13,123 bases of DNA from CAZVYJ01 sp964631565 (GTDB lineage: Bacteria > Planctomycetota > Phycisphaerae > SM23-33). Both the position numbers and the translations under genes were made by a program. Shown one piece after another: positions 1 through 5,985 of this stretch. Positions within the stretch are counted from its first letter, which is position 1; each line of letters begins with the position of its first letter. Under the pieces are notes generated by a model. That model saw nothing but the letters and a program-made list of their open reading frames with translations, was not told where the DNA came from and did not search any database. The stretch spans positions 1 to 13,123 of the forward strand of contig CAZVYJ010000070.1 of assembly GCA_964631565.1 (NCBI GenBank), read 5' to 3'.

Positions 1-12
1 AAGACTCGCAAG

Positions 13-48
13 AGATACGTACTTGGGGAGGCTTAGTGCATAATGTCC
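13..48 (+). repeat. Left copy of a perfect 36-bp inverted repeat at the window end
   Basis: This copy starts AGATACGTACTTGGGG and ends TAATGTCC. Its exact reverse complement occupies the last 36 bases of the window. Just inside it, at 49-52, is GTAA. The 12 bases left of it (1-12) have no partner because the right copy runs off the window. The copy lies about 80 bases beyond the holA stop codon, so no gene is visibly broken here. It may be the tip of an insertion sequence or a dispersed intergenic repeat; no transposase is visible in the window. Confidence 0.9.
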
Positions 49-130
49 GTAAGGGAGCGGCCATTTCCGGCAAAATGTCAAGGCGACCGCTTGTTTACAC
101 TCGCGGCTCGTATGCTTCGTAAAACTTTTT

Positions 131-1072
131 TCAACTACAGAGTGCGATGACGAGTTCCTGCATGGCCTGGCGGGGCTTGACGCCGGATTTCATGGCCAGG
201 TCGGTCTGTATCATCCTGCGGAAGTCGGCCTCCAGTTTGCTCACGGGACGGCGCTTGAGCATCGCAAGGAACTCGCTTCTCTGCTGCGGCGGCATGCGCA
301 GCGACGGCGACTGGCCGGCTGCGACCTGTTTCGCCGCCGCCAGCGACCTTCGCAGGTGCCATGCGACCTGCCCGAGCGTTTTGAATTCTTCCCCGCGTGC
401 GGTCAGCATGCCGTCGAGCGCCTTCAGGGCGGCCTTGGCGTCGCCGGCGGTAATGGCGTTGGACAGCGCGAACGCATGAGGCCCGGCGGTGGCGGTAACG
501 ATGGCGGAGAGGTCGTCGACTTCTATCTGCTGACGACGGCCGACATAGAGCGAGAGCTTCTCGATTTCACCGTCAAGGGCGGCCAGGTCCGCCCCTATCC
601 AGTCCGAAAGCAGCGCCGCAGCCTGCGGGGAGATTTTCTTGTTGCGCCGGTCGGCGGCGTTGTGAATCCAGCGGACCAGGTCGGCGCCCTGTGCGGCGGA
701 GCAGTCGCACACCCGGCCGATTTTTTCGACGAGCTTGTACAGCCGCGTCGTCTTCGGCCAGGACGAAACCATAAGCATCAGCACGCCCGTCGGAGACGGC
801 GAGGCGAAATATTCCTCCAGCGCCTCCCGATGCGCGCTTACGAATGCGTCGGCGTCGCGCAGGATGACCAGCCTCCGCTCGGCGAGAAACGGCAGGGTCC
901 GCAGGGCGTCGAGCACCTCGGCCAACTCGCTGTCGGAATCGAAGCTGCTTATGCACATCTGCGGGTCGGCATCGCCGACGACGGCGGCCGCGATTTCACG
1001 GCGATACTCGTCGGCCAGATAGGCGTCGCCGCCGTGAAGAACATAAACAGGTTTTACGGGCTGGGCTGTCAT
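131..1072 (-). CDS. holA: DNA polymerase III subunit delta (clamp-loader subunit HolA)
   Basis: The 313-residue product matches the DNA polymerase III delta subunit, the clamp-loader component that opens the sliding clamp at primed sites. The N-terminus (PVYVLHGGDAYLADEY) is the usual HolA opening that starts its AAA+-like domain. The central WIGADLAALDGEIEKL segment and the alpha-helical C-terminal collar region are also typical, and the length fits the family. The ATG at 1072 is preferred. An in-frame GTG at 1084 would add four residues, and neither start has a clear Shine-Dalgarno site. The gene lies 64 to 76 bases downstream of the ArsR-type regulator on the same strand, with no obvious terminator between them, so read-through is possible. 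It ends with TGA about 80 bases from the left terminal repeat. The identification rests on remembered family patterns and is strong. Confidence 0.92.
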   Translation of the reverse strand: MTAQPVKPVYVLHGGDAYLADEYRREIAAAVVGDADPQMCISSFDSDSELAEVLDALRTLPFLAERRLVILRDADAFVSAHREALEEYFASPSPTGVLMLMVSSWPKTTRLYKLVEKIGRVCDCSAAQGADLVRWIHNAADRRNKKISPQAAALLSDWIGADLAALDGEIEKLSLYVGRRQQIEVDDLSAIVTATAGPHAFALSNAITAGDAKAALKALDGMLTARGEEFKTLGQVAWHLRRSLAAAKQVAAGQSPSLRMPPQQRSEFLAMLKRRPVSKLEADFRRMIQTDLAMKSGVKPRQAMQELVIALCS

Positions 1073-1148
1073 ATTTACGCGCACGGCAAAATGCCGTCGG
1101 GCCTATTTTGGCTTGGCCTGACGCGTAAGTAAAGCATTCTGCGGAGAG

Positions 1149-1445
1149 TTACTTCGAGGATGCTATTTCAAGAATGGCCTTGATGGCCTTGGCGAGTTTG
1201 GGCGGCTTGACCGTCCCGGCGGAATAGTAAATTTCCTTACCGCTGCGTCTGGTCGTCACCAGACCGCCCATTCTCAGAATACTCAGATGATGAGACACGG
1301 TCGGCTGGGGAATTCTGAGTTTCTTGTACAGTTGTGTTACGTTCTTTTCGCCTTCTCCGACTTCCAGCATCAGCTTAAGCCGGGTCTGGTCGCCGAGAAC
1401 GCGAAACGTTTGCGCCATTGGTTGGATTTGTTTGTTGTTCGCCAT
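1149..1445 (-). CDS. ArsR-family winged-helix transcriptional regulator without cysteines
   Basis: This 98-residue protein is an ArsR/SmtB-type winged helix-turn-helix regulator. The start AQTFRVLGDQTRLKLML is the typical first helix pair. IPQPTVSHHLSILRMGGLV (about residues 45-63) is the recognition helix, and TTRRSGKEIYYS (64-75) is the beta wing. Classic metal-sensing members carry a Cys-rich ELCVC-type site in the recognition helix; this protein contains no cysteine at all, so thiolate metal sensing is excluded and its signal is unknown. The ATG is preceded by GAAGGA about 10 bases upstream. The gene sits between a 42-residue membrane protein upstream and holA downstream, all on the same strand. 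Its targets cannot be read from the sequence; self-regulation is the usual case for the family. Family assignment is firm, function is not. Confidence 0.9.
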   Translation of the reverse strand: MANNKQIQPMAQTFRVLGDQTRLKLMLEVGEGEKNVTQLYKKLRIPQPTVSHHLSILRMGGLVTTRRSGKEIYYSAGTVKPPKLAKAIKAILEIASSK

Positions 1446-1631
1446 AGTAAATCAATCCTTCGAGAAGCCCTGGAAGGCCCGAAGCCCATCGACGGCGTGC
1501 GTTTTCATACACACGGAACGATCCCGCGGACAATCAAGGGACCGGATGGAAAGGCGCCTGATACTTCTCATGCGCCGACACAGCGACACCGCAACTCGGC
1601 ACCCCGACTTACGGGCCGCTACAACAAAATA

Positions 1632-1760
1632 TTACATCTGCCTGTTACGGTATATCTTCCAGAAAACCAGAAGTGCAATAAGCAGAAGAATAAGCGGAAT
1701 CTGCCACCAGAACAGCCATTCGATTCCTAAAAAGTCACCAATTATAATCGGCATCGACAT
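1632..1760 (-). CDS. Small single-pass membrane protein, 42 residues
   Basis: This short reading frame encodes 42 residues, starting MSMPIIIGDFLGIEWLFWW. A strongly hydrophobic helix (IPLILLLIALLVF, about residues 21-33) is followed by a basic tail (KIYRNRQM), which by the positive-inside rule places the C-terminus in the cytoplasm. Five aromatic residues, four of them Trp or Phe, cluster just before the helix. The start is well supported: AAGGAG lies seven bases before ATG, and a sigma70-like promoter lies about 60 to 90 bases upstream. The frame ends in TAA 186 bases before the ArsR-type regulator. I do not recognise a named family. A chance frame is possible, but the promoter, ribosome site and clean membrane helix together make a real gene likely. 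A role in a membrane complex or membrane stress would be a guess. Confidence 0.72.
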   Translation of the reverse strand: MSMPIIIGDFLGIEWLFWWQIPLILLLIALLVFWKIYRNRQM

Positions 1761-1821
1761 GTAAGTCTCCTTGGTTTAAATACCACAAAGGTGCCGCAAA
1801 ATTAACTTATTCTGCGATGTG

Positions 1822-1851
1822 TGTATAGCCTTAACGGTCCGGCGGCGTCAA
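1822..1851 (-). promoter_or_regulatory. Sigma70-like promoter for the 42-residue membrane protein
   Basis: On the minus strand TTGACG (1846-1851) and TATACA (1822-1827) are separated by 18 bases. This predicts a transcript start near 1815 and a leader of about 55 bases before the ATG at 1760. The same transcript could continue into the ArsR-type gene. Confidence 0.6.
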
Positions 1852-1852
1852 G

Positions 1853-1883
1853 AAAAAACCTTACGCCACTTTTCAGCATGGCG
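1853..1883 (-). terminator. Possible weak terminator after tRNA-Met
   Basis: On the minus strand a five-pair stem, CGCCA with TGGCG (1879-1883 and 1864-1868, loop of 10), is followed after five bases by six Ts (1853-1858). The stem is short and the gap before the T run is long, so this is weak. A second small stem, GCATG with CATGC (1876-1890), overlaps it and could not form at the same time. Confidence 0.3.
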
Positions 1884-1904
1884 GACATGCCGCACCTTCG
1901 ATAA

Positions 1905-1978
1905 TAGCGGCGACTGGGCTCGAACCAGTGACCTAGGGCTTATGAATCCCTCGCTCTAACCAACTGAGCTACGCCGCC
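1905..1978 (-). tRNA. tRNA-Met (CAT), elongator type
   Basis: The 74-base gene folds as a full cloverleaf on the minus strand: acceptor GGCGGCG with CGCCGCT, D arm GCTC/GAGC with a nine-base loop, anticodon loop TTCATAA (anticodon CAT), a five-base variable loop and T arm ACTGG/CCAGT around TTCGAGC. CCA is not encoded. The C11-G24 pair and paired acceptor end argue against the initiator tRNA, and a G1-U72 end pair is familiar from other bacterial elongator Met tRNAs. A lysidine-modified isoleucine tRNA also carries CAT in its gene and cannot be wholly excluded. The anticodon stem AGGGA/GCCCT has an A-G mismatch at its loop-closing pair (31-39), which is unusual. Confidence 0.95.
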
Positions 1979-1990
1979 ATGGCGCGACCA

Positions 1991-2019
1991 ATTATTGCGC
2001 AGCAGCCGATTTCTTGCAA
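1991..2019 (-). promoter_or_regulatory. Sigma70-like promoter for tRNA-Met
   Basis: On the minus strand TTGCAA (2014-2019) and AATAAT (1991-1996) are 17 bases apart. The predicted start is near 1984, about six bases before the mature tRNA 5' end, which fits a tRNA promoter. Confidence 0.6.
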
Positions 2020-2109
2020 GCATTTTTGCATCAAATGGCTGCAAACGCCTCGTAACAATGGCGTTGAGCAGCCGAACTTGCGTGCAAATCCCCCTGCCCG
2101 CAACGTAGA

Positions 2110-3525
2110 ATGGCGCCCGCAATGCAGATAGTCGTCATCATGGTTTTCATAGTGGGGTTTGCGGCGATGCAGCTACCTGTCTCAGCCGCGCCGAGCTGGC
2201 TTCTTGCGCCGGCCGTCACCGTGTATGTCCTCATAGCGGCCGCAATCGCCTCTCTCGACTCGCAGACCGCCCTGCGAACACTGCGAAACAGGGGCGAGCT
2301 GCCGCGGGCAGCAGCCCGCCGGCACAGCATACTGACGGGGCTAGGACGGCTGTGGCTGGTCGCCGGAACGGCCTGGCTGGTGCTGCTGGGCTACGGCGAG
2401 TGGATAATGATATCGCTGAAGCTCGTTTATGTGCCGCTTATAGGCACGGTTCTGCTGTTCGTACCGTTCTTCATCGCCCTGCTGGGCGTGTGGTGGGCGG
2501 AATACCCGTTCTATATCGCCATTAAACGGCAGGTGGCAGAGCAGCAGCGGCTGACCGGCGTGCAGATGCGCGGCGGCTGGTCGCCGGGCGAATATTTTTC
2601 CTACAACATCCGCCACAACCTGCTTTTCCTCGCCGTGCCGGTGGGCGCTGTCGTGCTGATCGGCGATTGCCTGGACCTGTACTTGGCGCCGCTGCTGCCG
2701 GAGGATTCGGCCGGCGCAATCATGCTCGCGGCGATTCTGCTGACCTCGGTCTGCGTGTTCACGCTGGCGCCGCTGGCTATCGTGCGCATCTGGCGGACGG
2801 AAAAGCTGCCGCCGGGCGAACTTCGCAGCGAGCTGGAGGACGTCAGCAGGTCGCTGAAGCTGCGGTATCGCGACCTGCTCGTGTGGCGCAGCGGCGGAAT
2901 GATAATCAACGCCGGCGTGCTCGGCCTGATAGGCCCGGCCCGCTACGTGCTGCTCACCGACGCGATGATAGAGCACATGGACCGGAGGTGCATAAAGGCC
3001 GTCTTCGCGCACGAGGCGGGACACATAGTTTCGCATCATATACTGTATTCGGTTATTTTTGCGATGGCGGCTGCCGGCGTGTCAATGCTCGCCTCGACGG
3101 CTGTCGCATCCGCAACCGGCATGGTCGACTGGGCGGCGGATATCATCAGTATGGCGATTCTGCTTGCGGCATGGGGTTTCGGATTCGGCTGGCTGAGCCG
3201 GCGGTTCGAACGCCAGAGCGACGTGATTGCGGCATGGACTATCGACCGCCCCGCCGACGCCCCGGACAGCGACGCCGTGACGGCCGAGGGCGCGGCGACG
3301 TTCTCGTGGTCGCTGCAGAAAATCGCCGAGCTTAACGGCCTGCGCCGCAGTCAGTTCAACTGGCGGCACGGGTCGATTGAGAACCGCATAAATTACATTT
3401 TAAGCCTTGCCGCGACCGGGCGCGGCAAGAGCGAGATCAACCGCACGGTAAAACGCATAAAGCTCGGGTTGTGGCTGGTGCTCATCTGCTCGCTGGCTGC
3501 AGGCGCGGCAATATCGGTGTTTTGA
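2110..3525 (+). CDS. M48-family membrane zinc metalloprotease
   Basis: This 471-residue polytopic membrane protein has an M48-type (Ste24/HtpX-like) protease domain. The zinc motif is HEAGH at 301-305. The third ligand is probably Glu367 in SRRFERQSD, the counterpart of the family SRxxExxAD motif, with Asp371 following. NAGVLGLIGPARYVLLTDAMI (about 267-287) matches the strand and helix before the metal site, and the late WRHGSIENRI matches the family's C-terminal His/Arg segment. Hydrophobic segments lie near 5-22, 30-48, 78-95, 104-128, 170-190, 202-226, 312-332, 342-361 and 452-470, so the active site probably faces the cytoplasm or membrane interface. M48 enzymes trim prenylated or misfolded membrane proteins; the substrate here is unknown. 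The ATG at 2110 lacks a clear ribosome site, and the ATG at 2122 is an alternative. The SDR gene starts ten bases after its stop, implying co-transcription. Confidence 0.88.
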   Translation: MAPAMQIVVIMVFIVGFAAMQLPVSAAPSWLLAPAVTVYVLIAAAIASLDSQTALRTLRNRGELPRAAARRHSILTGLGRLWLVAGTAWLVLLGYGEWIMISLKLVYVPLIGTVLLFVPFFIALLGVWWAEYPFYIAIKRQVAEQQRLTGVQMRGGWSPGEYFSYNIRHNLLFLAVPVGAVVLIGDCLDLYLAPLLPEDSAGAIMLAAILLTSVCVFTLAPLAIVRIWRTEKLPPGELRSELEDVSRSLKLRYRDLLVWRSGGMIINAGVLGLIGPARYVLLTDAMIEHMDRRCIKAVFAHEAGHIVSHHILYSVIFAMAAAGVSMLASTAVASATGMVDWAADIISMAILLAAWGFGFGWLSRRFERQSDVIAAWTIDRPADAPDSDAVTAEGAATFSWSLQKIAELNGLRRSQFNWRHGSIENRINYILSLAATGRGKSEINRTVKRIKLGLWLVLICSLAAGAAISVF

Positions 3526-3535
3526 GGGAATCGAA

Positions 3536-4348
3536 ATGAACGAACAGAACGAAAAGAAAGTCGCGATTATCACCGGCGCGTCAAGCGGGATAGGCATGGA
3601 AACCGCGCTGGCTTTCGCAAGGAAGCAATACGCCGTCGTGCTGGCGGCACGGCGGGAAGACAGGCTCAACGGCGTAGCCGAGCGGTGCCGCAGCCTCGGC
3701 GCCGAAGCCGTCGTCAAACCCACCGACGTCGCCGACGAAAAACAGGTTGAATTGCTGGTGGCCGAGGCGGCGGACCGCTTCGGGCGAGTGGACGTTATGG
3801 TGAACAACGCCGGCTACGGCCTGTTCGCGCGGGTGGTCGAAACTTCGACCGAGGCCATGCGGGAAATTTTCGACGTGAACTATTTCGGCCTGTTTTACGG
3901 CTGCAAGGCCGTCGCGCCGATAATGATGCGTCAGAAGAGCGGGCACATCTTCAACGTCTCGTCGGTCATCGGCAAGAGGGGCACGCCGTTTCACGGGGCG
4001 TACTGCGCGACGAAGTTCGCCATCTGCGGGCTTACCGACTCGCTCCGCGTCGAGATGAAGCCGCACAACGTCCGCGTAACCTGCGTATGCCCCTCGCTCA
4101 CCGAGACGGAATTCTTCAGCAGGACCGAGGCCGGGCGAAAGGCGCAGTCGTCCTGGCAAAAGATCAAGGGCTACATGCCCGCATGCAGGGTCGCACGGAA
4201 AATCGCAGCGACCGTCGGCAAAAGCAAACCGGAACTGGTGTTCACGCTGGGCGGCAAATTTCTCGCGGGCGTGTCGGCCCTGTTTCCGCGGGCGGCGGAC
4301 GCCATCATGGGCGTCTACCACAACGACCTGGCGCGGAAACTGAAATAA
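3536..4348 (+). CDS. Short-chain dehydrogenase/reductase (SDR), NADP(H)-type
   Basis: This 270-residue protein is a classical SDR oxidoreductase with a Rossmann fold. The cofactor motif TGASSGIG is at 13-20, NNAG at 90-93, the catalytic Ser at 142 or 143 in NVSSV, and the YxxxK pair is Tyr156 and Lys160 in YCATK. ARR at the end of the second strand (38-40) suggests NADP(H) rather than NAD(H). The C-terminal 70 residues are the variable substrate region, so the substrate cannot be inferred. A GAGGGA ribosome site lies upstream of ATG, ten bases after the M48 gene's stop, so the two are probably one transcript. A possible separate promoter for the superoxide dismutase gene overlaps the stop codon. 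Family assignment is certain; the metabolic role is open. Confidence 0.93.
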   Translation: MNEQNEKKVAIITGASSGIGMETALAFARKQYAVVLAARREDRLNGVAERCRSLGAEAVVKPTDVADEKQVELLVAEAADRFGRVDVMVNNAGYGLFARVVETSTEAMREIFDVNYFGLFYGCKAVAPIMMRQKSGHIFNVSSVIGKRGTPFHGAYCATKFAICGLTDSLRVEMKPHNVRVTCVCPSLTETEFFSRTEAGRKAQSSWQKIKGYMPACRVARKIAATVGKSKPELVFTLGGKFLAGVSALFPRAADAIMGVYHNDLARKLK

Positions 4349-4370
4349 TCCCGGACGGCGGCGCTATAAT
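4341..4370 (+). promoter_or_regulatory. Possible promoter for the superoxide dismutase gene
   Basis: A perfect TATAAT (4365-4370) lies 39 bases before the sod start. A poor -35 candidate, TGAAAT (4341-4346), sits 18 bases upstream and overlaps the end of the SDR gene. It would let sod and the cupin gene be expressed apart from the M48-SDR pair. Confidence 0.4.
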
Positions 4371-4408
4371 AACCAGTAAACAAACCTGCGCTCGGAAAGG
4401 AGATTTTC

Positions 4409-5146
4409 ATGGATGCCAAACTGACGAGGCGTGAGACGTTAAAACTGGCCGGTGCGGGAGCGCTGCTTGCCGTAGCAAATATTCGCTGCTCGCAGGCCGC
4501 CCAGCCCGCAACAGATTCGACGGCGCTGGCAGGCGCGTTCACGGACGGAAAATACATACTGCCCAAGCTGCCCTACGCCTATGACGCCCTGGAGCCGAAG
4601 TATGACACCAAAACTCTCACCATACATCACACAAAGCATCATGCGGGCTACGTTCGAGGCCTGAACACGACGCTCGACGCGCTTGTCGAGGCGCGCAAGG
4701 CCGGCGACTACTCAAAAATAACCGCGCTGTCGCGCGCGCTGGCGTTTCACGGCAGCGGGCATCTGCTGCACTGCCTGTTCTGGTTGTCCATGACGCCCAG
4801 GCCACAGCCCATGCCCGAGGCGTTCGCCAAGGCGCTTGCGGAAAATTTCGGCGGCATGGAAGCGGCCGTCGCGCAGTTCGCCGCGGCGAGCAAGGCCGTC
4901 GAGGGAAGCGGCTGGGGAGTGCTTGCATACGAACCGACAGCCGGCAAGATGCTGATCCTCCAGTGCGAAAAACATCAGAACCTGACGATCTGGGGCGTTG
5001 TGCCCCTGCTGGTCTGCGACGTATGGGAGCATGCGTATTATCTCAAATACCAGAACGACCGAGGCGCGTGGGTGGACAATTTCCTGAGTATGGCAGACTG
5101 GTCCTTCGCGGCAGAAAGATATGCCGCCGCACGCAACGCCGGGTAA
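4409..5146 (+). CDS. Fe/Mn superoxide dismutase with Tat export signal
   Basis: This 245-residue protein is an iron/manganese superoxide dismutase converting superoxide to hydrogen peroxide and oxygen. Predicted metal ligands are His73 (TIHHTKHH), His121 (LLHCLFW), Asp204 and His208 (DVWEHAYY); Tyr81 matches the active-site gateway tyrosine. Gly117 and Gln190 (EKHQNLTIWG) are the second-shell pattern of manganese or cambialistic enzymes rather than iron-only ones. About 50 extra N-terminal residues carry a twin-arginine signal: LTRRETLKL at 5-13, then a hydrophobic stretch and an AAQPA region for possible cleavage. The enzyme is thus predicted to fold in the cytoplasm and act outside the inner membrane. 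Cys27 is not in a good lipobox. AAAGGAG lies seven bases before the ATG. A DUF861-type cupin gene follows after 19 bases. Confidence 0.95.
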   Translation: MDAKLTRRETLKLAGAGALLAVANIRCSQAAQPATDSTALAGAFTDGKYILPKLPYAYDALEPKYDTKTLTIHHTKHHAGYVRGLNTTLDALVEARKAGDYSKITALSRALAFHGSGHLLHCLFWLSMTPRPQPMPEAFAKALAENFGGMEAAVAQFAAASKAVEGSGWGVLAYEPTAGKMLILQCEKHQNLTIWGVVPLLVCDVWEHAYYLKYQNDRGAWVDNFLSMADWSFAAERYAAARNAG

Positions 5147-5165
5147 CACAGCCGGGAGAACATTC

Positions 5166-5435
5166 ATGGCGAAAATCAGCGTCACCAAGCCGACGAAAGA
5201 CGAGCTTGCGAATCTTGGAGTCAAAAGCTGGCCGATATGGACGTGTGAGCCGAGCCGCTTCGGCTGGCATTATGACGAGAAGGAAACATGCTACATTCTC
5301 GAAGGCCGGGTTACGGTAACCGCCGCCGGCCAGAACGTCAGTTTCGGCGCGGGCGATCTGGTCGTATTCCCCGAGGGCCTGTCCTGCACGTGGGACGTCT
5401 CGGCCGCCGTCAAAAAGCATTACAAATTCGGGTAG
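5166..5435 (+). CDS. Small cupin-domain protein (DUF861/Cupin_3 type)
   Basis: This 89-residue protein is a single beta-barrel cupin. The pattern resembles DUF861/Cupin_3 proteins: CEPSRFGWHYDEKETCYILEG (27-47), then GAGDLVVFPEGLSCTW (61-76) and a closing KKHYKF. His35, Glu38, Glu40 and His85 are candidate metal-binding residues, but a metal is not proven by sequence. The start at 5166 is chosen because GGGAGA lies about eight bases upstream; a longer frame from 5121 overlaps sod and adds residues unlike the family. The larger (S)-ureidoglycine aminohydrolases share this fold, but no purine-degradation neighbour is present. Its tight spacing after the exported superoxide dismutase implies one transcript, while the cupin has no signal peptide and should stay in the cytoplasm. 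No reaction can be assigned. Confidence 0.85.
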   Translation: MAKISVTKPTKDELANLGVKSWPIWTCEPSRFGWHYDEKETCYILEGRVTVTAAGQNVSFGAGDLVVFPEGLSCTWDVSAAVKKHYKFG

Positions 5436-5450
5436 CGATTCCAAGTGCGC

Positions 5451-5479
5451 AAAAAATGCCGGCCACAATACTGGCCGGC
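5451..5479 (-). terminator. Rho-independent terminator, distal of a tandem pair
   Basis: On the minus strand a seven-pair stem, GCCGGCC with GGCCGGC (5458-5479, loop of eight), is followed by A and six Ts (5451-5456). It is the second hairpin met by transcripts of the 79-residue protein gene. On the plus strand no T run follows it, so it would not obviously stop cupin transcripts. Confidence 0.75.
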
Positions 5480-5483
5480 TATG

Positions 5484-5510
5484 AAAAACGGGGTTCATTC
5501 AAGAACCCCG
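5484..5510 (-). terminator. Rho-independent terminator, proximal of a tandem pair
   Basis: On the minus strand an eight-pair stem, CGGGGTTC with GAACCCCG (5489-5510, loop of six), is followed at once by five Ts (5484-5488). It begins 18 bases after the stop of the 79-residue gene. On the plus strand a small stem, GCTA with TAGC (5510-5523), followed by GTTTTTA may serve as a weak terminator for the cupin transcript. Confidence 0.8.
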
Positions 5511-5527
5511 CTAACTGGCTAGCGTTT

Positions 5528-5767
5528 TTATTTGTTCTGGGCTGTGCTGACTACTTTTCTGCGCGGCCGAATAAGCAGCACTGCCGCTCCGCCGACAATC
5601 ATAGTCATTATGACATAACCCAGATAGCCCGGATGAGCAGCCTGGGTTCGCGCCTGTTCGCCCTCGTCACCGTGTGAATTACTTCCAAGACTCTGTGACC
5701 CGAAAAGGACGCTTACATACAGCCCTACCAAAAGCACAATAATACCAATGAGTACGTAACGCCGCAT
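5528..5767 (-). CDS. Small two-helix membrane protein, 79 residues
   Basis: The 79-residue product starts MRRYVLIGIIVLLVGL and has two hydrophobic helices, about 4-22 and 49-66. The linker (about 23-48) is hydrophilic with an acidic stretch (SHGDEGEQAR). Both ends are basic (MRRY and RPRRK), so a hairpin with both termini in the cytoplasm and the linker outside is predicted. The start at 5767 is chosen over an in-frame ATG at 5989 because GAGGGA precedes it, a consensus-like promoter lies 80 to 107 bases upstream, and the extra 74 residues look non-coding. Two tandem terminators follow. The neighbouring lipoprotein gene ends 218 bases upstream on the same strand, so this looks like an independent unit. 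I recognise no family and assign no function. Confidence 0.75.
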   Translation of the reverse strand: MRRYVLIGIIVLLVGLYVSVLFGSQSLGSNSHGDEGEQARTQAAHPGYLGYVIMTMIVGGAAVLLIRPRRKVVSTAQNK

Positions 5768-5842
5768 TCCCTCGCACTCCCTTCCTTCTTTACTAAGGCT
5801 CCTCGTCTTCAAAAGACACAGCTCGATATGCCCTCTCAGGTT

Positions 5843-5865
5843 AGGCATTCTACTGCAAAATGCCT
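5843..5865. promoter_or_regulatory. Inverted repeat over the promoter, candidate operator
   Basis: The arms AGGCATT (5843-5849) and AATGCCT (5859-5865) match perfectly with nine bases between them. They cover the -10 box and most of the spacer of the promoter for the 79-residue protein. That placement suits a repressor site. Arm centres 16 bases apart do not match a known operator that I can name, and an RNA hairpin is unlikely because the dyad starts upstream of the predicted transcript start. Confidence 0.45.
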
Positions 5866-5874
5866 TTTTGTCAA
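5847..5874 (-). promoter_or_regulatory. Near-consensus sigma70 promoter for the 79-residue membrane protein
   Basis: On the minus strand a perfect TTGACA (5869-5874) and TAGAAT (5847-5852) are 16 bases apart. The transcript should start near 5840, giving a leader of about 70 bases that includes a small GTCTT/AAGAC stem. It is the best -35 box I found in the window. Confidence 0.72.
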
Positions 5875-5985
5875 GGAAAACCGCTCTGTCAGAGGGGAGA
5901 TGGGCAGATAACATCCTGGAAATAAAGCGATTATGCGTTCCAGCAGCGGCTGAATGAACTTTGTTGCACCATACGCAAAGACTGC

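Noticed and set aside
94..116. A lac-promoter-like string, TTTACACT followed by CGGCTCGTATG, on the plus strand
   Set aside because: The spacing between TTTACA and TATGCT is only 11 bases, far short of 16-18, and it would point antisense into holA. It is probably chance; part of it is the inner 11-bp inverted match.
1940..2122. A 60-residue minus-strand frame ending GGVAQLVRARDS
   Set aside because: This ending is the well-known false translation of a tRNA gene; the frame runs into tRNA-Met.
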